A DNA stretch of 64,000 nt from Sinonovacula constricta (GCA_007844125.1 CM017558.1:45337460-45401459); one strand, 5' to 3'. Positions 1 to 13,832 are shown, counted from the stretch's first letter. Notes: a model not told the origin generated them from the letters alone. Translations and numbers: made by a program.

Positions 1-44
1 TTTTGTGACTTTTACGTTCACTGTTCATGCCTATATCTAGAAGA

Positions 45-110
45 AGTTCCAATGTAGATATGTGTGGTAATTCTTATAGGACCTTTGCATATTTTCCTAT
101 TCTTGCTGGG
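45..110 (+). mobile_element. RPT-A 3' fragment
   Basis: GATATGTGTGGTAATTC and ATAGGACCTTTGCATATTTT resemble the RPT-A 3' end. Only the tail is present. Confidence 0.45.
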
Positions 111-1402
111 GCTGCATTGTTTGCATTTTCATTACGGTCATTGCTCTCTCACCGTTAAAACAAGGTCGCGGACAATGTCCTCTTAAGGTATATTTGACAT
201 GCCTAAACATCATGTTCCACTGATGTTTGCTCACTTTTTTCTGACATCAGTTAGACTATAAATGCTACTATTCATTAATAAAAAAATCGTTCGACCAGGG
301 ACCACTAGACGCTTAGCAAAACATTGCCAGACACACACGAACGTGCTTTATGTACAGGATTCTCTTTAAACCCATATGCGTAATAAATAATATTTACACA
401 TCATATTATATAATCTGTAATTGAAAGAGTAAGTGCATATTATTCGCGGGAACAAATAACCAATACATAGTCTACTGTTGTCTTGGATGGCTATATCCTT
501 CTGATACCGCAATACAATATCTCATGTTCAAAGTCGTACCATTATTTTGGTTTGTTTTGAATAAATGAATAAATGCCATTTCCCTATCTTGAAATATTGT
601 CAATTGTTCATTTTGAAGGAACGTACTTTGTCACTACTTTGACATTGGCAGGGACTATTCTAAACATGCCAATTAAAACATGAAAGCGACAGCTCACCTA
701 CCCCTAAACATGTTCACTAGCGAATGAAAATCTCTTATTCCCGCGTGGGAAGTATAGACGGCTTTAAACAGATCGAAACTAAAGACACAATTCTAAACAT
801 CAATATCTGTGCAGAGGAACTCGATACCATCGATACCTTAACATTAATATGACTGACAATAGTAAATAATGGCTAAAATACTTTTTATATCGATAAAAAC
901 AGATTGTACACATTATGCTCGGACTTGGTTTACAGATGTACCTTGCAATTAAGCATCCCCATTTGAAGGTATATTGCGAGTCGATTGTTATAGAAACTAA
1001 GTCTTGGAACGTTGTATTTGCGAGGTTGAGGAATTAAATTTGTTGGCGTATTTATCCGGGCGGACACCAAGAGCTGCCCGTTATCTTACTTATTACCAAA
1101 CAAAGACGAACCACTGATTTTCCTTGTCCTTTGTTGCGTGTATCCCTTTGTACTCAAGTATAGTGTCCTCATAAGTTTATTCATGATGTGCTGCTCTGTG
1201 TTGGCACATTTGTCGATTTTTAATCTAAATACAATACAGACTATTATATATTCAATGTCGTTACTATAGGGAACTATCATTTGGGACATTGCCATCTTTT
1301 ACGAGTGTGACTTTATTGAACCCACTAATATAGGTCTGACAACATACCAAATAAATGGCTCATAGTTATAGGGTGAAAGAGAACGTGTGGTATTTCACGT
1401 TT
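111..1402. other. AT-rich stretch, nothing recognised
   Basis: No exon, RNA gene or clear repeat. The one short minus-strand frame (1086-1295) has no family resemblance. Confidence 0.5.
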
Positions 1403-1600
1403 AATCACCCCAATTGGCAAATTTCCCGACTGAGCGTTCGAAGGCGAAAGCTAAATTTGCTTTCTCTATCTGCGTTATATCTCAACTAAGTGTAGTTCGT
1501 CTATTTTAAATAAGACCTGCATGTTGTCTTTGCCTCTGTCTAAATTATAATATATTTGGTAATTCCCATTGGACCTTTTTCATACTTTCCTTTTGACAGT
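1403..1600 (+). mobile_element. RPT-A copy, decayed
   Basis: CACCCCAATTGGC, CCGACTGAGCGTTCGAAGGC, GCGTTATATCTC and GGTAATTCCCATTGGACC keep the order of RPT-A. Confidence 0.6.
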
Positions 1601-1899
1601 ACTCATATGCTACCAAAAGTCAGCTGTAGATGGTGTATGACGTTATGCAATATTTGATGTTGGTTTTAATAAAGCAATTATGTCAAATGTTTGCATTCTT
1701 TATATGATGTTTGTGGCAAACAGTGATGTAGTATAATTGTCCAGTAAACGTTTACTTTGCCAAAATAATTAAATTATGATATAACAAACGAATATGGTCA
1801 ATTTTATTTTATTTGCTTTTCAAAATACAAAAGTGCACTTATTTCAAAGAGTGCCTTTTATATCAAATCACATTATATTATAAACTTTAGATCTTACCC

Positions 1900-2340
1900 T
1901 AATTAAATCAGCATACAATATGTTAAAGTTGGAATTCGGCAGTTTGAACCAAGCATTTTTTATCAAATAAAAATTCGATTGTTACCTGAACAGGTCAAGC
2001 ATCAATGTTGTTCAATGTTGTTAGCTATTTTTAAAGTAAGAAATTCACTTCTGAGATCACATTATATTACCATCCGGGTAAATCGCTTTGATGTTACGTT
2101 ATATTACCATCCGGGTAATTCGCTTTGATGTTACCTTATATTACCATCCGGGTAATTCGCTTTGATGTCTATACTATCAGGACTCCCTATCTGTCTGTAT
2201 AGATTTGTTAAGAATGAACATTTTGAGCGATCTGTTTCAAATTTTGTACTGTTGGGGTATTGTTCAAAATCTTCTTTTCTTATAACAAAGTATAAGTTTA
2301 TGCTATTCCTAAATACCCACAAACCAGTGGGGAAATAATG
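1900..2340. repeat. Segment resembling 34370-34760
   Basis: GGAATTCGGCAGTTTGAACC / GGAATCCTACAGTTTGGACC, and TTATATTACCATCCGGGTAA / TTATATTATCATCAGGGTAA, occur with similar spacing. The second motif has been tripled here (see 2062-2168). Confidence 0.65.
2062..2168. repeat. 37-bp tandem triplet repeat
   Basis: TTATATTACCATCCGGGTAA starts at 2062, 2099 and 2136, each followed by TCGCTTTGATGT. Confidence 0.95.
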
Positions 2341-5097
2341 TTACATGCATTTGGTATAGGCAAACTAATACCATTGTTTAAAGCCTTATCTTTACATTTG
2401 TAAATATGGCACATGCCCCACGTTCATTTACCTAGTTACTGAACAATTCTACGCCCTCGGTCCATTCCATTAACCTTGTCCACTAAGTAAACACAAACTT
2501 TTGTAATAACCTTTCTGTAACAGTTAGTACAATGACCAAGTGCAAAGCACATCCCATTTATGGAGTAGATCACTATGCGATTGTCCCTCCTTACTCAATG
2601 TATGTCAGCGTAAATAGTCTTTGGGGAAATCTTTATTGTGGTCTCGATGAGTCGTTGAACTGAGTTGAATATCTTTGTCTTAAGTTGATATTTGCAGTGA
2701 TGAAAAGGTCAGTTTAATTATGCAGTTTTTACATCATAATTAAATCCTCAACTAATGCTAAGCTCTTATTTACAATTTTTGTAGTGATCAATTTTATAAA
2801 TGTAATTCTCACGTTTGAGTGTAACGACAGTCACTATGCACATTAACCATTGTCGTGGAGAAGTAGGAAAGGCGAAACTCTGTTTCAGTGTGACCTTTTT
2901 GCGCTATTTCGAGGCTAGAGGTTTCATCTCTTAACAAGTAATACGTTGATGAGAACTTAATATTAATGTCGTTAGTTAATTGTTAAAAAGTAGAAATAAA
3001 AAGTTATTTTCTTTTACAAATAGCACTGTTTGTGGGAATAAATAGCATTATTGTATTGATTCATTCTTGAAAAAGCAAACACTTGTTGAAAATATTTTAA
3101 CATGTTGTCACATTAAAAAAAATATTTTCATACACTTCTGTTAAAACAAGATAAATATTATAGATATAGAATTCTTAGTATCTTCTTTAATTGCTGCCAG
3201 ACATTCCTAACTTACCAGGGTTTTAATTTCAAAGAATTTAATACAACATAAGGTATAAAATCTAATGAAACATCACGGTTCTTTTGAAAATTTGTTTAAT
3301 GTTACTTCTTTCTTAACTTAATTTCGTTCAACTTAATTTCGTTCAAAGTAATTAAAATGTTTCTGCTGCAATTAACAGTTCAAGGTACATTGTAACGTGA
3401 TCATAACGCAATAAACTTAATTAGCAATTTTCGTCAAAATGTAAACACAGTCTTTGGCGAAAGGTGGTTACTTGTTCTTGTTTCGCACACCACAAGTATT
3501 CGTAAATAAAGCGATTCTCTGCAAATCTTAGTAAAGCAATACGTACCATTTCTAACTGGATTTTCTTGAAAATATAGTCTATAAATGTAATTAAAATTGC
3601 ACAGCATTGGCCAAATGATCAGCTTTTTTCTTGGATAGATATATTTGATTTTGGCATCACGACCAAATGACTTTTTCGAAGCAGTGTATGATTTGTTTTT
3701 TGCAATGTCTGCTGCTGATCAATCAATCCCATTATCATATCCAAACTTGTAAAGTGTTCTTTGGGTGGATCTTTGTCCTTTTGTATATAAGAGATTCTCA
3801 TTCGATTAGTATCCTTTTGAGACCCTTTCTACTATGTCCTGATAACGCATATGTTATGATAATTATATTGTTCCTTGGCCTTAAGATATTTCCATACCTT
3901 GTTGTCAAATATTTTCTTGTATTTGTAAGAAACACTATATGATCTGTATACTTTTTCGTACAATTTTGCTAGGTAAAAATACGACTCAAGTAGCCGATGT
4001 TCGCTCTCAGCCGTGGGTACTGACTTAAATAAGAGTAAGTTGCAACCTCTTTGATTATTTATAAATATTTTTGCAAAGAATTATACGTCCATGTATGTTT
4101 AAGTCATTGGTATTTCCGATGTTGTAGATTTTGCCCTTGGCTAACACTTAGGTATGTAATTAATTGCGCGTTTACCTGTAGGTTACGGCAGGTAATTGCA
4201 TCAGAGATCACCTCAAATGCCATTTGTACAGATGTGCTTGCTTGAGAGTTCTATTTGTTACATAGACTACTGCATTTCTTACTTTGGAATGTTGTGTATT
4301 GTGTTAATGGAATATTTTACATGCAGACACATTTACATACTGTAATGTCTTTAACTTCATCATAACGCATGATGCTATATGTTTCATGCTTCATAAGGTC
4401 AAAACAGACCCGCTATGATGAGTCATGATGTCATGTCCGAGGAAACCGTCAGCTGTGAGCAAAAACAGATTTAGACTGATTAACAAAAAAGGCTTGCTCG
4501 CTGGATTTACGTTAATATTCTTTTTCTTTCCTTGTATATATGTAAATAGTAAGTAAATTTGATTTCCAACTATTATTTACATTCAGCAACGAAGGTCGGT
4601 CTTTGTCGGTGTTTGCATGACTGACCTTGTTTATAACTTGTTTTATTTTAATAGCCACACTTTATTTTAGGTTAAAACACCATCAATAAATTTTGTAACG
4701 TTCAATAAGAATGTACTATTTAACTTGTTTGCATGTTTAAGTAAAACTTAATGAGACACACAAGGGCATCTAAAATTATCCTAATATTACGATATTATTT
4801 CAGACACTTTAAACGATATTTGGAGCTTCAATAGCACATCTCGAAGTGTTAGCTACATAGTTGCCGGAAAATGAAACAGGAAGGCGGGTTCTATTATTTA
4901 CTATTATTAGAAAAGATATATTATGGTTTTGGCGCGCAAAACTTGCGATTCTTTTCAGTCGCAAATGTTGTTTTATTGTAACTTCATACCTGTTATTGCG
5001 CTATATATTTTAAAGAGTTTCTATACATGTAACATAAGAAACTATATATATTTGTATAAAATAATATGCTTGTGGCTTGTGATAGATAACATTGAAA
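2341..5097. other. AT-rich stretch, nothing recognised
   Basis: Scattered short frames only. No splice-bordered coding segment or repeat noticed. Confidence 0.5.
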
Positions 5098-5290
5098 GCA
5101 CCTCAGGTGTCCCTTTTGTCGGCTGCCCGTTTCAAGACGGTAATTCTAGGGTTTGGTTTTATATTATTCCTCGTCACAGTTTTGTTATTACTTTTAGATT
5201 TCACTGTCATGTTAATACCTTTGTCCAGTGCCTTTTAAATTTTGGTGCATGTTACAATGCTCACAGGACCTTGTCATATTTTATAATTCA
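5098..5290 (+). mobile_element. RPT-A variant B copy, decayed
   Basis: GTTTCAAGACGGTAATTCTAGG and CCAGTGCCTTTTAAATTTTG correspond to the variant B landmarks. It explains the central part of a 141-codon open frame at 4923-5348. Confidence 0.65.
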
Positions 5291-5689
5291 TATTTGCAAC
5301 AACGTTACCTGTGCAGCGTGGCGGTCTAAAATCTTCCGGTGCGTGTAATTTATGTTGTCATTTAATTAATCCTTTTCAGGGTTGGTACGTGTATTTGCCT
5401 TGACGTTCCTTTGGTTCTTTAATTCCATCTACAAACGAACATGATGATACAGTTATTTAACTTTCTCCATTGGTCAACTTGTGCTCGAGTCAAACAGTTA
5501 TTTCTTATACAATCAAGAATTGTGTGTAGTTGTTCTAAAGGAAATCGTACTTATGTTATCCATTAAAATAATGTATGCATTACTATTAATTAATTATTAC
5601 TTTCTTTTTAATGACGTCATTGGTAAGCTTTCGGAGTACGTCATTACTTGTTTTGTTACAAAGCGAACTGTTTTCGTTTGGCTGCTTGA

Positions 5690-5880
5690 GAAACCCGTCA
5701 GGAGTTGAGGTTCTGTAAAACCGATTTATCCCAGGTGGCCGTTTTGCGGGTGCTCTATTTATATTTCCTGTCACACTCTGTTGTAACTTTATATTTGATT
5801 GGCATTTGAATACCTATATCCTGTGCCTTTTTTAATTTGTAGCATAGGTTGCAATAGGACCAAGTAATTTTGCTGTATCA
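5690..5880 (+). mobile_element. RPT-A variant B copy, decayed
   Basis: AAACCCGTCAGGAGTTGAGG, then AAACCGATTTATCCC, and TTGGCATTTGAATACC with CCTGTGCC. Several indels. Confidence 0.6.
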
Positions 5881-7242
5881 TTCCTCGCCCAGTCGTTTTC
5901 CCAAACATTTAACCATGTGGTCCAAAAAATTTAAGTCTGTGTTCATTTGTTGAAAAACGCCAGTATTCTAACTTGTATTTGCATTCATGAAAAATGTGAA
6001 CAGCAAATAGTGCATTTTTATTTGTTTTCACGAAAAGTTACACTTAGGCGATATCATTTATCAGAAAGAAGTAGCACTGTACTAAACATTACACTTATTA
6101 TATCGCACATACCTTAGGACCAAAACTACAAAGAATAACCCCCACGTCATCAATTTAGCAAAAAGGTCAGTTCTAATTTTCTGATTTTATCTTAATCTAA
6201 TCTTACCGAAAATAACTTAAATAAAATGGTATTACAATATTATCAGTTTGCTAAATTAGTATGGAATGACAGCAGTTTGAGGTAGTTGTAAAAATTTATT
6301 AAAGGTCAGAATATTATATTTTGAAACAAATACAGATTGAAGTTAACATAATATCAAAATGTCACCAATAAGCACCTAATACCTTTTCATTATATTGCAC
6401 AAAATGGTAAAAACACACTGGACAATGGCATAGTAGATCAATATAGTCAGCTTAAAACAAACATAACTGTGTAATAAAATGAACTGTTACTGTGTCAGAA
6501 AACAACAAGTCATATTAAATCCATTCTGAATATATTACGTCTTGATTTTAGAAACTCATATAATAAATTCTTATTGTGATATATCTATCAAAGTTATATG
6601 ATGCAAAGTATTTACAATTAATCAATCATTTCTGCTTCATGGCTTTGTTTATTTGTATTTACATATATGATTATATCGCAACGAGTTACAATTGTTTACT
6701 ATTATTGTTTACTTTAAAGAATACGGTTCATCACAACGTTATTGCAATATGTGGGAGTTGTCCATGCTTTATATTCTGTTGTGTGATAGTTTTTTAGGCT
6801 GGCCAATTGACATAGAGTACTGTGCTTATACTTGACATTTTATTTGTTGTATTTTGACTTCACTATCAAAAATGGTGTAGGATAATTTGTCATGAATTTA
6901 CGTTGGGACATAACCCTTTTGCATCACTTTACAATCATTTACTGCCGTATTCCTATATATGTTCGTTGCACATGACCTCCTCTGACATAGTTATAAAATA
7001 AATTAACGCTATCGGTCCATCCGCTATTCTGACAATGAACGACTTGTTTAATGGCATGGCAAAACAGTTCATTGTATCAACTGAATAGAATCTATGGTCC
7101 AAACGTTTCAATATCCACTACATTTAGCAATTACCAATAAACACTTAGTAATCGATGGCGTTGTGTATAAACAAAAAATTGGCACCATTTTTTGATGATG
7201 AATCTTTTAGGGTTTGTATGTTGTGGAATTTTATGTTAGTTT
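5881..7242. other. AT-rich stretch, nothing recognised
   Basis: Unique-looking non-coding sequence between an RPT-A remnant and SINE family 1 copy A. Confidence 0.5.
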
Positions 7243-7536
7243 ATTGGGTTTGTCGTCCCACCAACAGAATTTCTGTTATCTTGAGATGGTGTCCACTTGA
7301 AGCAGATATAGTGCTGCCTTCAATGTGTATAAGTATGCCTTAAACACCTGGCATGATACCACACCCAGTAACATTATCCTGATACGGGCCAACTAGTTGT
7401 GGAATAACCTTATATTTGCTTAAGCGATAGCAAGGGAGCAAAACTACTACCATTTTACGACTTCGGAATGTCGGGGCCCGGGATCGAACCCGGGACCTCC
7501 CGTACCTGGAGCTACCGATTGCGCTACCAGGTCCAG
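7243..7536 (-). mobile_element. tRNA-derived SINE, family 1, copy A
   Basis: The minus strand starts with a tRNA-like head (TGGTAGCGCAATCGGTAG; B-box GGGTTCGATCCCGGG), then a body with ATCCTGATACGGGCC and CCACACCCAGTAACATT (plus-strand reading) and a 3' end near GTCGTCCCACC. It aligns along nearly its whole length with 40769-41062 in opposite orientation. Confidence 0.9.
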
Positions 7537-9364
7537 TAAAGTTTTATGAATCTTGATTTCGTTTGTAGGTGGTTTAAGAAACAGAAACGTGACTCAATCT
7601 TTATTATTGAAAATAAAACGGTTTGGGTACAGTATATTATATAGATAATAGTACCTTATTCAAAACAAGAATATATTTTACAATGATAGTTTATTAACAA
7701 AGTTTGTCATATTTTACATATATATGCAAAAGTCTTTCTGTACTCGCTATTGTTTCGGTTGTTGCTACTAGATATTTCCAATGTTTCGTTCCCTTAAAAG
7801 AAATAAGACTTTACATCTTATGTATTTTCACAAAAATAGCACATAGCGAAAAACAATTCTCATCATATTGTATGACGCAAATTATACTCGTCAACATTAT
7901 TGATCAATTGCTGCTGTAGTTAGATGTCTTGAGTATTACCAACTAACTTCATGGCATATACAAAAATGAACATATATTTTTCTATTGGTCTGAGGTTTTT
8001 TTTAATCTTTTTCAGTAACACAATAAAACAATCAGTGGCTAGTCAATAAGCTATAAACCGCGCAGTCTTTTTACAGCCCTTCATCATGCGCTTGATATTT
8101 ATATGCCTTGTGCATTTATAATCGTAAAGATTCATTTTGACATAAATGCTGATAACACCACATTGCAGAAAGACTCTTCTTACAATAATAGAATCACCTA
8201 GTTTATTTAATATGAATACAAAATTTTAACAATATTCGAAATCTTAAGCATATACAACTTTTGTCTATAGTAAACGTTAAGAGCAAATAGATTTTACGAA
8301 CACAAATGCCATGTTGGCACAACTATACAATACATCCTTTGCATCATCAGTCCACCAACATGGAGCTAACTATTTATATTTTACATTCGAAGGATCGATA
8401 TTTCTTTCTTGGGAAGCAGTTGCAAAATTAAACTCAATCGATCATTATTGGTATGTTTTATTGCAGGGTGGGTCTCCTTAAAACAATAAAGCTGTCAAAG
8501 ATGCTGACAGTCTGTTCCTTGTTTTCATTTTAAACCTCGGTGCTACGTGCATACAAAGCCTTGCCTAATAATCTCAGCACAGCACAAAATGGTTTTGACA
8601 AAGAAATATATGTTCCATGATAGTCCTAATCGTCTGACAGGAAATTCGCTAAAACGCTCGTGACAAATTAAACTTTTCTAGACTTAATTCAACAGCTTTC
8701 ACAACATGTTCCTAAAGATTTCTTATTTCTAATACTTTGATTTGGCGTTTACATTTCCGTTGTTAAAGGTCTGATCAGCAATAGGCAAAAAAAATTGTTT
8801 GTTTTTTTCTTCTTTTTTTCAAGGGGTAACGTACAATGCACATTTTCAGTTCTTACTGTACGATTTAAGAGGTCAGGTTTAAAAAATTTGCTGTCAACAA
8901 CACCTTCTTTCCTTCCACTGTTAGTCTATTGATGGTGAGTTTTGCTTTCTCAGTGAACTGTCCCAAACAAATCCAGTAATGTCAGCAATCCTCACATATC
9001 AATACAAAGATAAGTATAGGCTGATATGGCATTTTACTTACATTTTTTCTTTTAATTAATATTATCATACCTTTCGTGTGTCGCTGCCATGTACTTAAAA
9101 CAAACCAAAATAAAAATAATAGTTTTAATATGACTAACTGTTCTTCTCAGCAGGATACAGAAGTGAAATAATGTTTATTGTAATTTATCAATTAAACAGT
9201 CTTGATTTTTTTCTTTTTCCTCCTGTATACCAGCAGACTGTCTTGGTTGGGCCAATCGCAGATTCTGATGATAAATTTCAAAAGGAATATTTCTATTATA
9301 TAACATTAATTAACAGTAAAAATATTATGCATAATTTACTCTATTTACTTAATTATTAAACTTG
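7537..9364. other. AT-rich stretch, nothing recognised
   Basis: Contains T- and A-runs near 8785-8820 but no gene or ordered repeat that I could identify. Confidence 0.5.
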
Positions 9365-9580
9365 TTAGAGCTCTGTAAACCGGTTTAAGCACCCCAGTCG
9401 GCCCATATTACTGACTGACCGTTCCAAGGCGGTAACTGTCGGGTTTCCTTTTTTCGTTAAATGACTAATCATAAATTTGTTCTAACTTTGATTTGGCTTG
9501 CATGTGAAATACCTTTGTCTTGTGCCTTTTCAGAATTTGGTATATGTTGCAATGCTTATGGGACTTTGTCATATATTTTT
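9365..9580 (+). mobile_element. RPT-A variant B copy
   Basis: Shares the 5' half (AAACCGGTTTAAGCACCCC, GACCGTTCCAAGGCGGTAAC) with RPT-A, then has a different 3' half (GTTAAATGACTAATCA, GGCTTGCATGTGAAATACC, TTGTGCCTTTTCAG). The same combination occurs at 12307. Confidence 0.85.
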
Positions 9581-10489
9581 GCATTTCGTCTGTTGTAGGC
9601 TTATATTCCTATATTTCTAAATTACTCAAATTTTCACCAAAAAAATCAATATATTTTTCTGGTAAATTGAAACATGCTTTAGAACAATCTGTGTGATGAC
9701 TTCTTTTCATCCATGCTAACGCCCCCTATAGAGCCGTCCTTCATTATCTTGCCTGTAAGTAATTATCTTCCACAAATACTGATCTGTTACTCGTGCTGTT
9801 GTTTAAGCGCTTGATCCTCACGAAAATTAACACGTTAACAATCTATGTTAACAGGCCTTTGAGATAAAACTATGTTGTGTCTGGAGCCAAATCATGCAAA
9901 ACAGTCGATTATTACTTTCAGTATACATGTTTTAAAGTACGTTTACACTTCTATAAATTGATTGCTATATTTGTTCCTGGTCCATTTTGAGTTAACAGCT
10001 GAGCTAGCTTATATATTTGAAAACGACGTTTTGTTGTAAATATAAGTCAACGTAATAAATCGTTTACATTGTGAAACACGATGGCTTAAAGTGTGTCGGG
10101 AAACACTCAGTGGAGCAAGAGCAAAAATTACAATACATTCTTAACTAAAAGTCGAGGGTTTGAATTACTCGTTTATATTTCTTTGTAATATGTTGTTGTT
10201 GTTTTTATCTTCAGTGTAGTTTTATGTGTGGATATAAAATGTATTATTATTTATATTTATTGTTTCGTTTTAATTACCTTTGATTTGTTTCCTAAATATA
10301 GTTTTGTGTCCTTTGATTTATGTCTATTTTGCGAGGTCTCTATTGATATCATTTATAACACAAAATGCAGTGTCGACCTGCCGATTTAAAGTGTAATAAA
10401 TGAAAATACGTGCTTAAGGGCATGAGTTTCTTATGATTTTAAGTTAAATACTTGTTACAATTAGTAAAAATAACCCGAACAAGAAAAAA

Positions 10490-10562
10490 CTACCACTGAA
10501 AAGTATCGAACCTGCAATCTCGTGTTTACTAGGTGAGTAGTTAACCCCTACGCCATCTCATA
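10490..10562 (-). mobile_element. tRNA-like SINE head
   Basis: On the minus strand, GAGATGGCGTAGGGGTTAAC (A-box region) and GCAGGTTCGATAC (B-box) are followed by AGTGGTAGTTTTTT. The T run could serve as a pol III stop. The acceptor stem does not pair, so it is not called a tRNA gene. Confidence 0.6.
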
Positions 10563-12306
10563 CATGAACTTGCTGTTGAAAGTCAATCTTTTGCTTTAAA
10601 AAAGTAAAAAAGCGGTGTCTTACTTGTCTTACCTAATATCGACATAATGGTATCAGTTTTATTTGTTTTGAATTCACACAATACTACGACAGAATTATAC
10701 TTGTGCCCATTATTGTCTCAATATATATGGTGTCCTTAGGAGTATCAAACTTTAGACTAAATATAGCACAAAACGCATGTCGTACAAAAAGAGTTCAGAA
10801 CTAACTGTTCAAAAGAAGAATGCATTAAATGGTTTTTTCTCCAACACTGATTTGATAGCACACTGTAATGCTTGTGGCTATAGGAAACTAGACGCTAGAT
10901 ATAGGGCGCCTGTTTTATCTCTGGTTTACATCTCATTAACAATATGGCACAAATCTCGGTAATAAAATACTATTAAGAGGACTTTTCATTAACGGTTCAC
11001 CAAGTTGTAACCAAGCTGTAATTCTCCTTGCAATGGAAAGTATGTCAGCTTCTATTCATGTCGAGGTTAAATGCTCACAAAAACGTATAATACACAAAGT
11101 AAAAGTAATGGTGTGAAAATTAGGACCACCATATGCTTTTGCGGTTGAAATGATAGGATACACCGGTTTATATAAACATACTTGACGGAAAGAGCGGTTC
11201 TATGTTTTGGATTCAGACAGACAGATGGATGGATAGACGGGATTTTGGGGTCCACGGTGAACCTGGTTCCAGTAAACTCCAGCACCCATCGAACAGACAA
11301 CGAAGTTTTGAAGTGTATAATTATAGAACATCAATAAGAAATCATTGCCATATTAAGCATCACTTCGGGTACTAATGCCATAATATTGAAAAGGACTTAA
11401 CCTTATTATCATATCATTTATAGGCTTATACAAGCAAGGATTTTACATACTTCTAAACCATTCTTTGTTTTGTCTGTTTATCGATTTGCTCCCGCTGCAG
11501 GCACGGAAGTAAGTTGTCTTTTTGACAGAGTATTTTTTTTTAATTTGAGTACGGAAAGAACACACCGCGAAAAGCAAGGATGTAGCACTGCGAAAACAGA
11601 TTAATCGTCTCAGTTGGTACTTTGGTACTTTTGTCGGTAACTGTTCATTTTCTCTTTTTATATACTGCCTCGTCGTATCTCTTGTTTGACATATGTACAT
11701 TAAACTACATCTTCATACCTTTGACTAATGGCAGTTTAAACTTTATTACATGATTTGAATTCATATAACCTGGTCATACTTTCCTGTATGTTGGGTTAGT
11801 TTAGATGTACTATCTACAATAAGTAAGACAAAACAAATACGTTGTTATCAGCCGCTTAAACCTAAAACTATGGTGTCATTCATAAACTAACTAGACCAGA
11901 TTGGCGATAGTTGCGCAGTATCATTATAATATATCAGAATCTACAATAAGAAAATATAGCAAAGTCCTATGAGTATTGCAACACATACCAAAACTTGGAC
12001 AGGCACAGGACAAAGTCACGTACATGTAAAAGTAAAAACAAATATGTGCAAAAAAGAGCAAAACCAACAGTCAGTCGGCAAATATGGGTGCTTGTTTTCA
12101 CTTGGTAATAATACTTATATTGGTTCTCGAGGAACACATAAAATGTTTCTTAACTTTAATTTCCTCTTGAAATAGGTGTTGAGATTTACATTGAATCTTC
12201 CATCGAAAAGGTGTATCATCATTAGAAAACTGCATTCTGTTTAATGTGTAGTCGCTTAATGTAAACAAGTTAAAACGAATTGCCTTAAACAGATAATAGA
12301 ATGCAC
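10563..12306. other. AT-rich stretch, nothing recognised
   Basis: Short open frames of 60-85 codons have low-complexity composition and no homology that I recognise. Confidence 0.5.
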
Positions 12307-12520
12307 TTTTTAAACCGGTTTAAGCATCCCAATCGGTCCATATTGCCGACTGACCGTTTCAATGCGGTAACTGTCGGGTTTGCTTTTTCGTTAAATGACT
12401 CATCACAAATTTGTTTTTACTTTTCACTTGGCTTGCATATGAAATACCTTTGTCCTGTGCCTTTTCGGAGTTTGGTATATGTTGCAATGATCATAGAACT
12501 TTAACATATATTCTTATTGA
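12307..12520 (+). mobile_element. RPT-A variant B copy
   Basis: AAACCGGTTTAAGCATCCC through CAATGCGGTAACTGTCGGG to GGCTTGCATATGAAATACC and CCTGTGCCTTTTCGGAG; near-collinear with 9365-9580. Confidence 0.85.
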
Positions 12521-13299
12521 GTTACACCACTTAATATAAAAACGCTTGACATGCTGGAATCTTTATAACATCATTTATCAGATAAGGGTACTTGTTGTGT
12601 AGCAATTAGGAAAACAAATAATTAGGACTGCATAAAGAAAAGCAAAAACAAATCTCATTCGACCTCGTATGATCTATTAAGAGTCGGCGTGCCGTAAAAT
12701 TCAAAAGTACTACAGAAAAAATAGTGATATTAAAAGATATAGGTTAATTGACTGGTTCCACAACACACATGCTGATTTGCTGATAAATTCCATTATTACA
12801 TTGTGATGTGTATAATTATGGTAAGTTCACGAAAAAAGGAAACATCATTAAAAACAGATCGATTGCTTGAACAATACATTTTCGATGACTGATGACGGAA
12901 ATGTTTACTCTAAATCACAAAGTTGGTTAGTGTTTGATAAATAATTAGATTTTTTTGCGTGGGGGATTTTTTTCAACCTAAACGGTCATCCGGTTTTGGA
13001 TCGTTTCGACCTATGTACATTTTTAAACATATTGAGAAACGTGTATTCACCAATTTGGATTCCACGATTCTATATTATTCATAAAATTGCTTGCAAATGA
13101 TCCATTTACAGTCCGGAACTTGCGTTGCTTTTCAATTACACGATGACAGGGCAGGTCGTTGAGACTATAGTACATGAAAACTGCACAGCCATAATTGGAC
13201 AGTCACTGTTGGCTGTCGTGCCCTATATATGTGAGATAACTTGAACAATCTCTATGTCCTTTACGTGAGATTGCGAAGTAGGTATAACGTCGGGATTTT

Positions 13300-13720
13300 G
13301 TTTGCTTTTATTATGCCACTGTTTGTTAGAAAAACCTTCAGGAAGTTCGAGGATTGAGCGCTCCACAAACCAGGTCTAAGCACCCCATTTAGTTGTTGTG
13401 CCGACAGACCCTTCCAAGGCGGAAACTGCTGGTCTTTCCTTTTGTGTGCGATATCTCGTCTCTTTGGTTTTTCCATAGGTAAATAAGAAAAGGTCCTATC
13501 AAAATTTTCACAGATATTTAAATTTTTATCTACCTGTAGACAAAGGCAAACAAGGTAAATGTAAATGTGACAAAAACACTGAGACGAGACAAAACACACA
13601 AAAAGTAAAAACATCAGTTACCGCCTTGGAACGGTTTTACATTTACTTTATTTGCACTTGTCTAGTTAGGGAGGTAGTTCAGATTTAAATATCTGTGGTA
13701 ATTCTTATATGACCTTTTGT
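13300..13720 (+). mobile_element. RPT-A copy interrupted by a second, inverted RPT-A copy
   Basis: The plus-strand copy runs 13300-13472 and resumes at 13635 (TTTTACATTTACTTT), ending near 13720. The intervening 13473-13634 is a minus-strand RPT-A copy (TAGGTAAATAAGAAAAGG to CGCCTTGGAACGG) truncated at its 5' side. Confidence 0.85.
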
Positions 13721-13832
13721 TATTTTCCTTTTCCTACCACTGTTTATGTTGTTTCAAGCTCAGAATCGCTCATACTGGACTTTTATTACACTGGATCTTT
13801 TGTCGGGAATAACACACTCCCTGCGTCAGTTC

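Noticed and set aside
4923..5348. 141-codon plus-strand open frame, the longest in the window
   Set aside because: Composition is low-complexity and Cys/Phe-rich, no domain is recognisable, and its middle overlaps a decayed RPT-A variant B copy.
7466..7536. tRNA gene (also considered at 37695, 10490, 58798 and 62222)
   Set aside because: A- and B-boxes are present, but acceptor and anticodon stems do not pair properly and most are followed by SINE bodies found in more than one copy.
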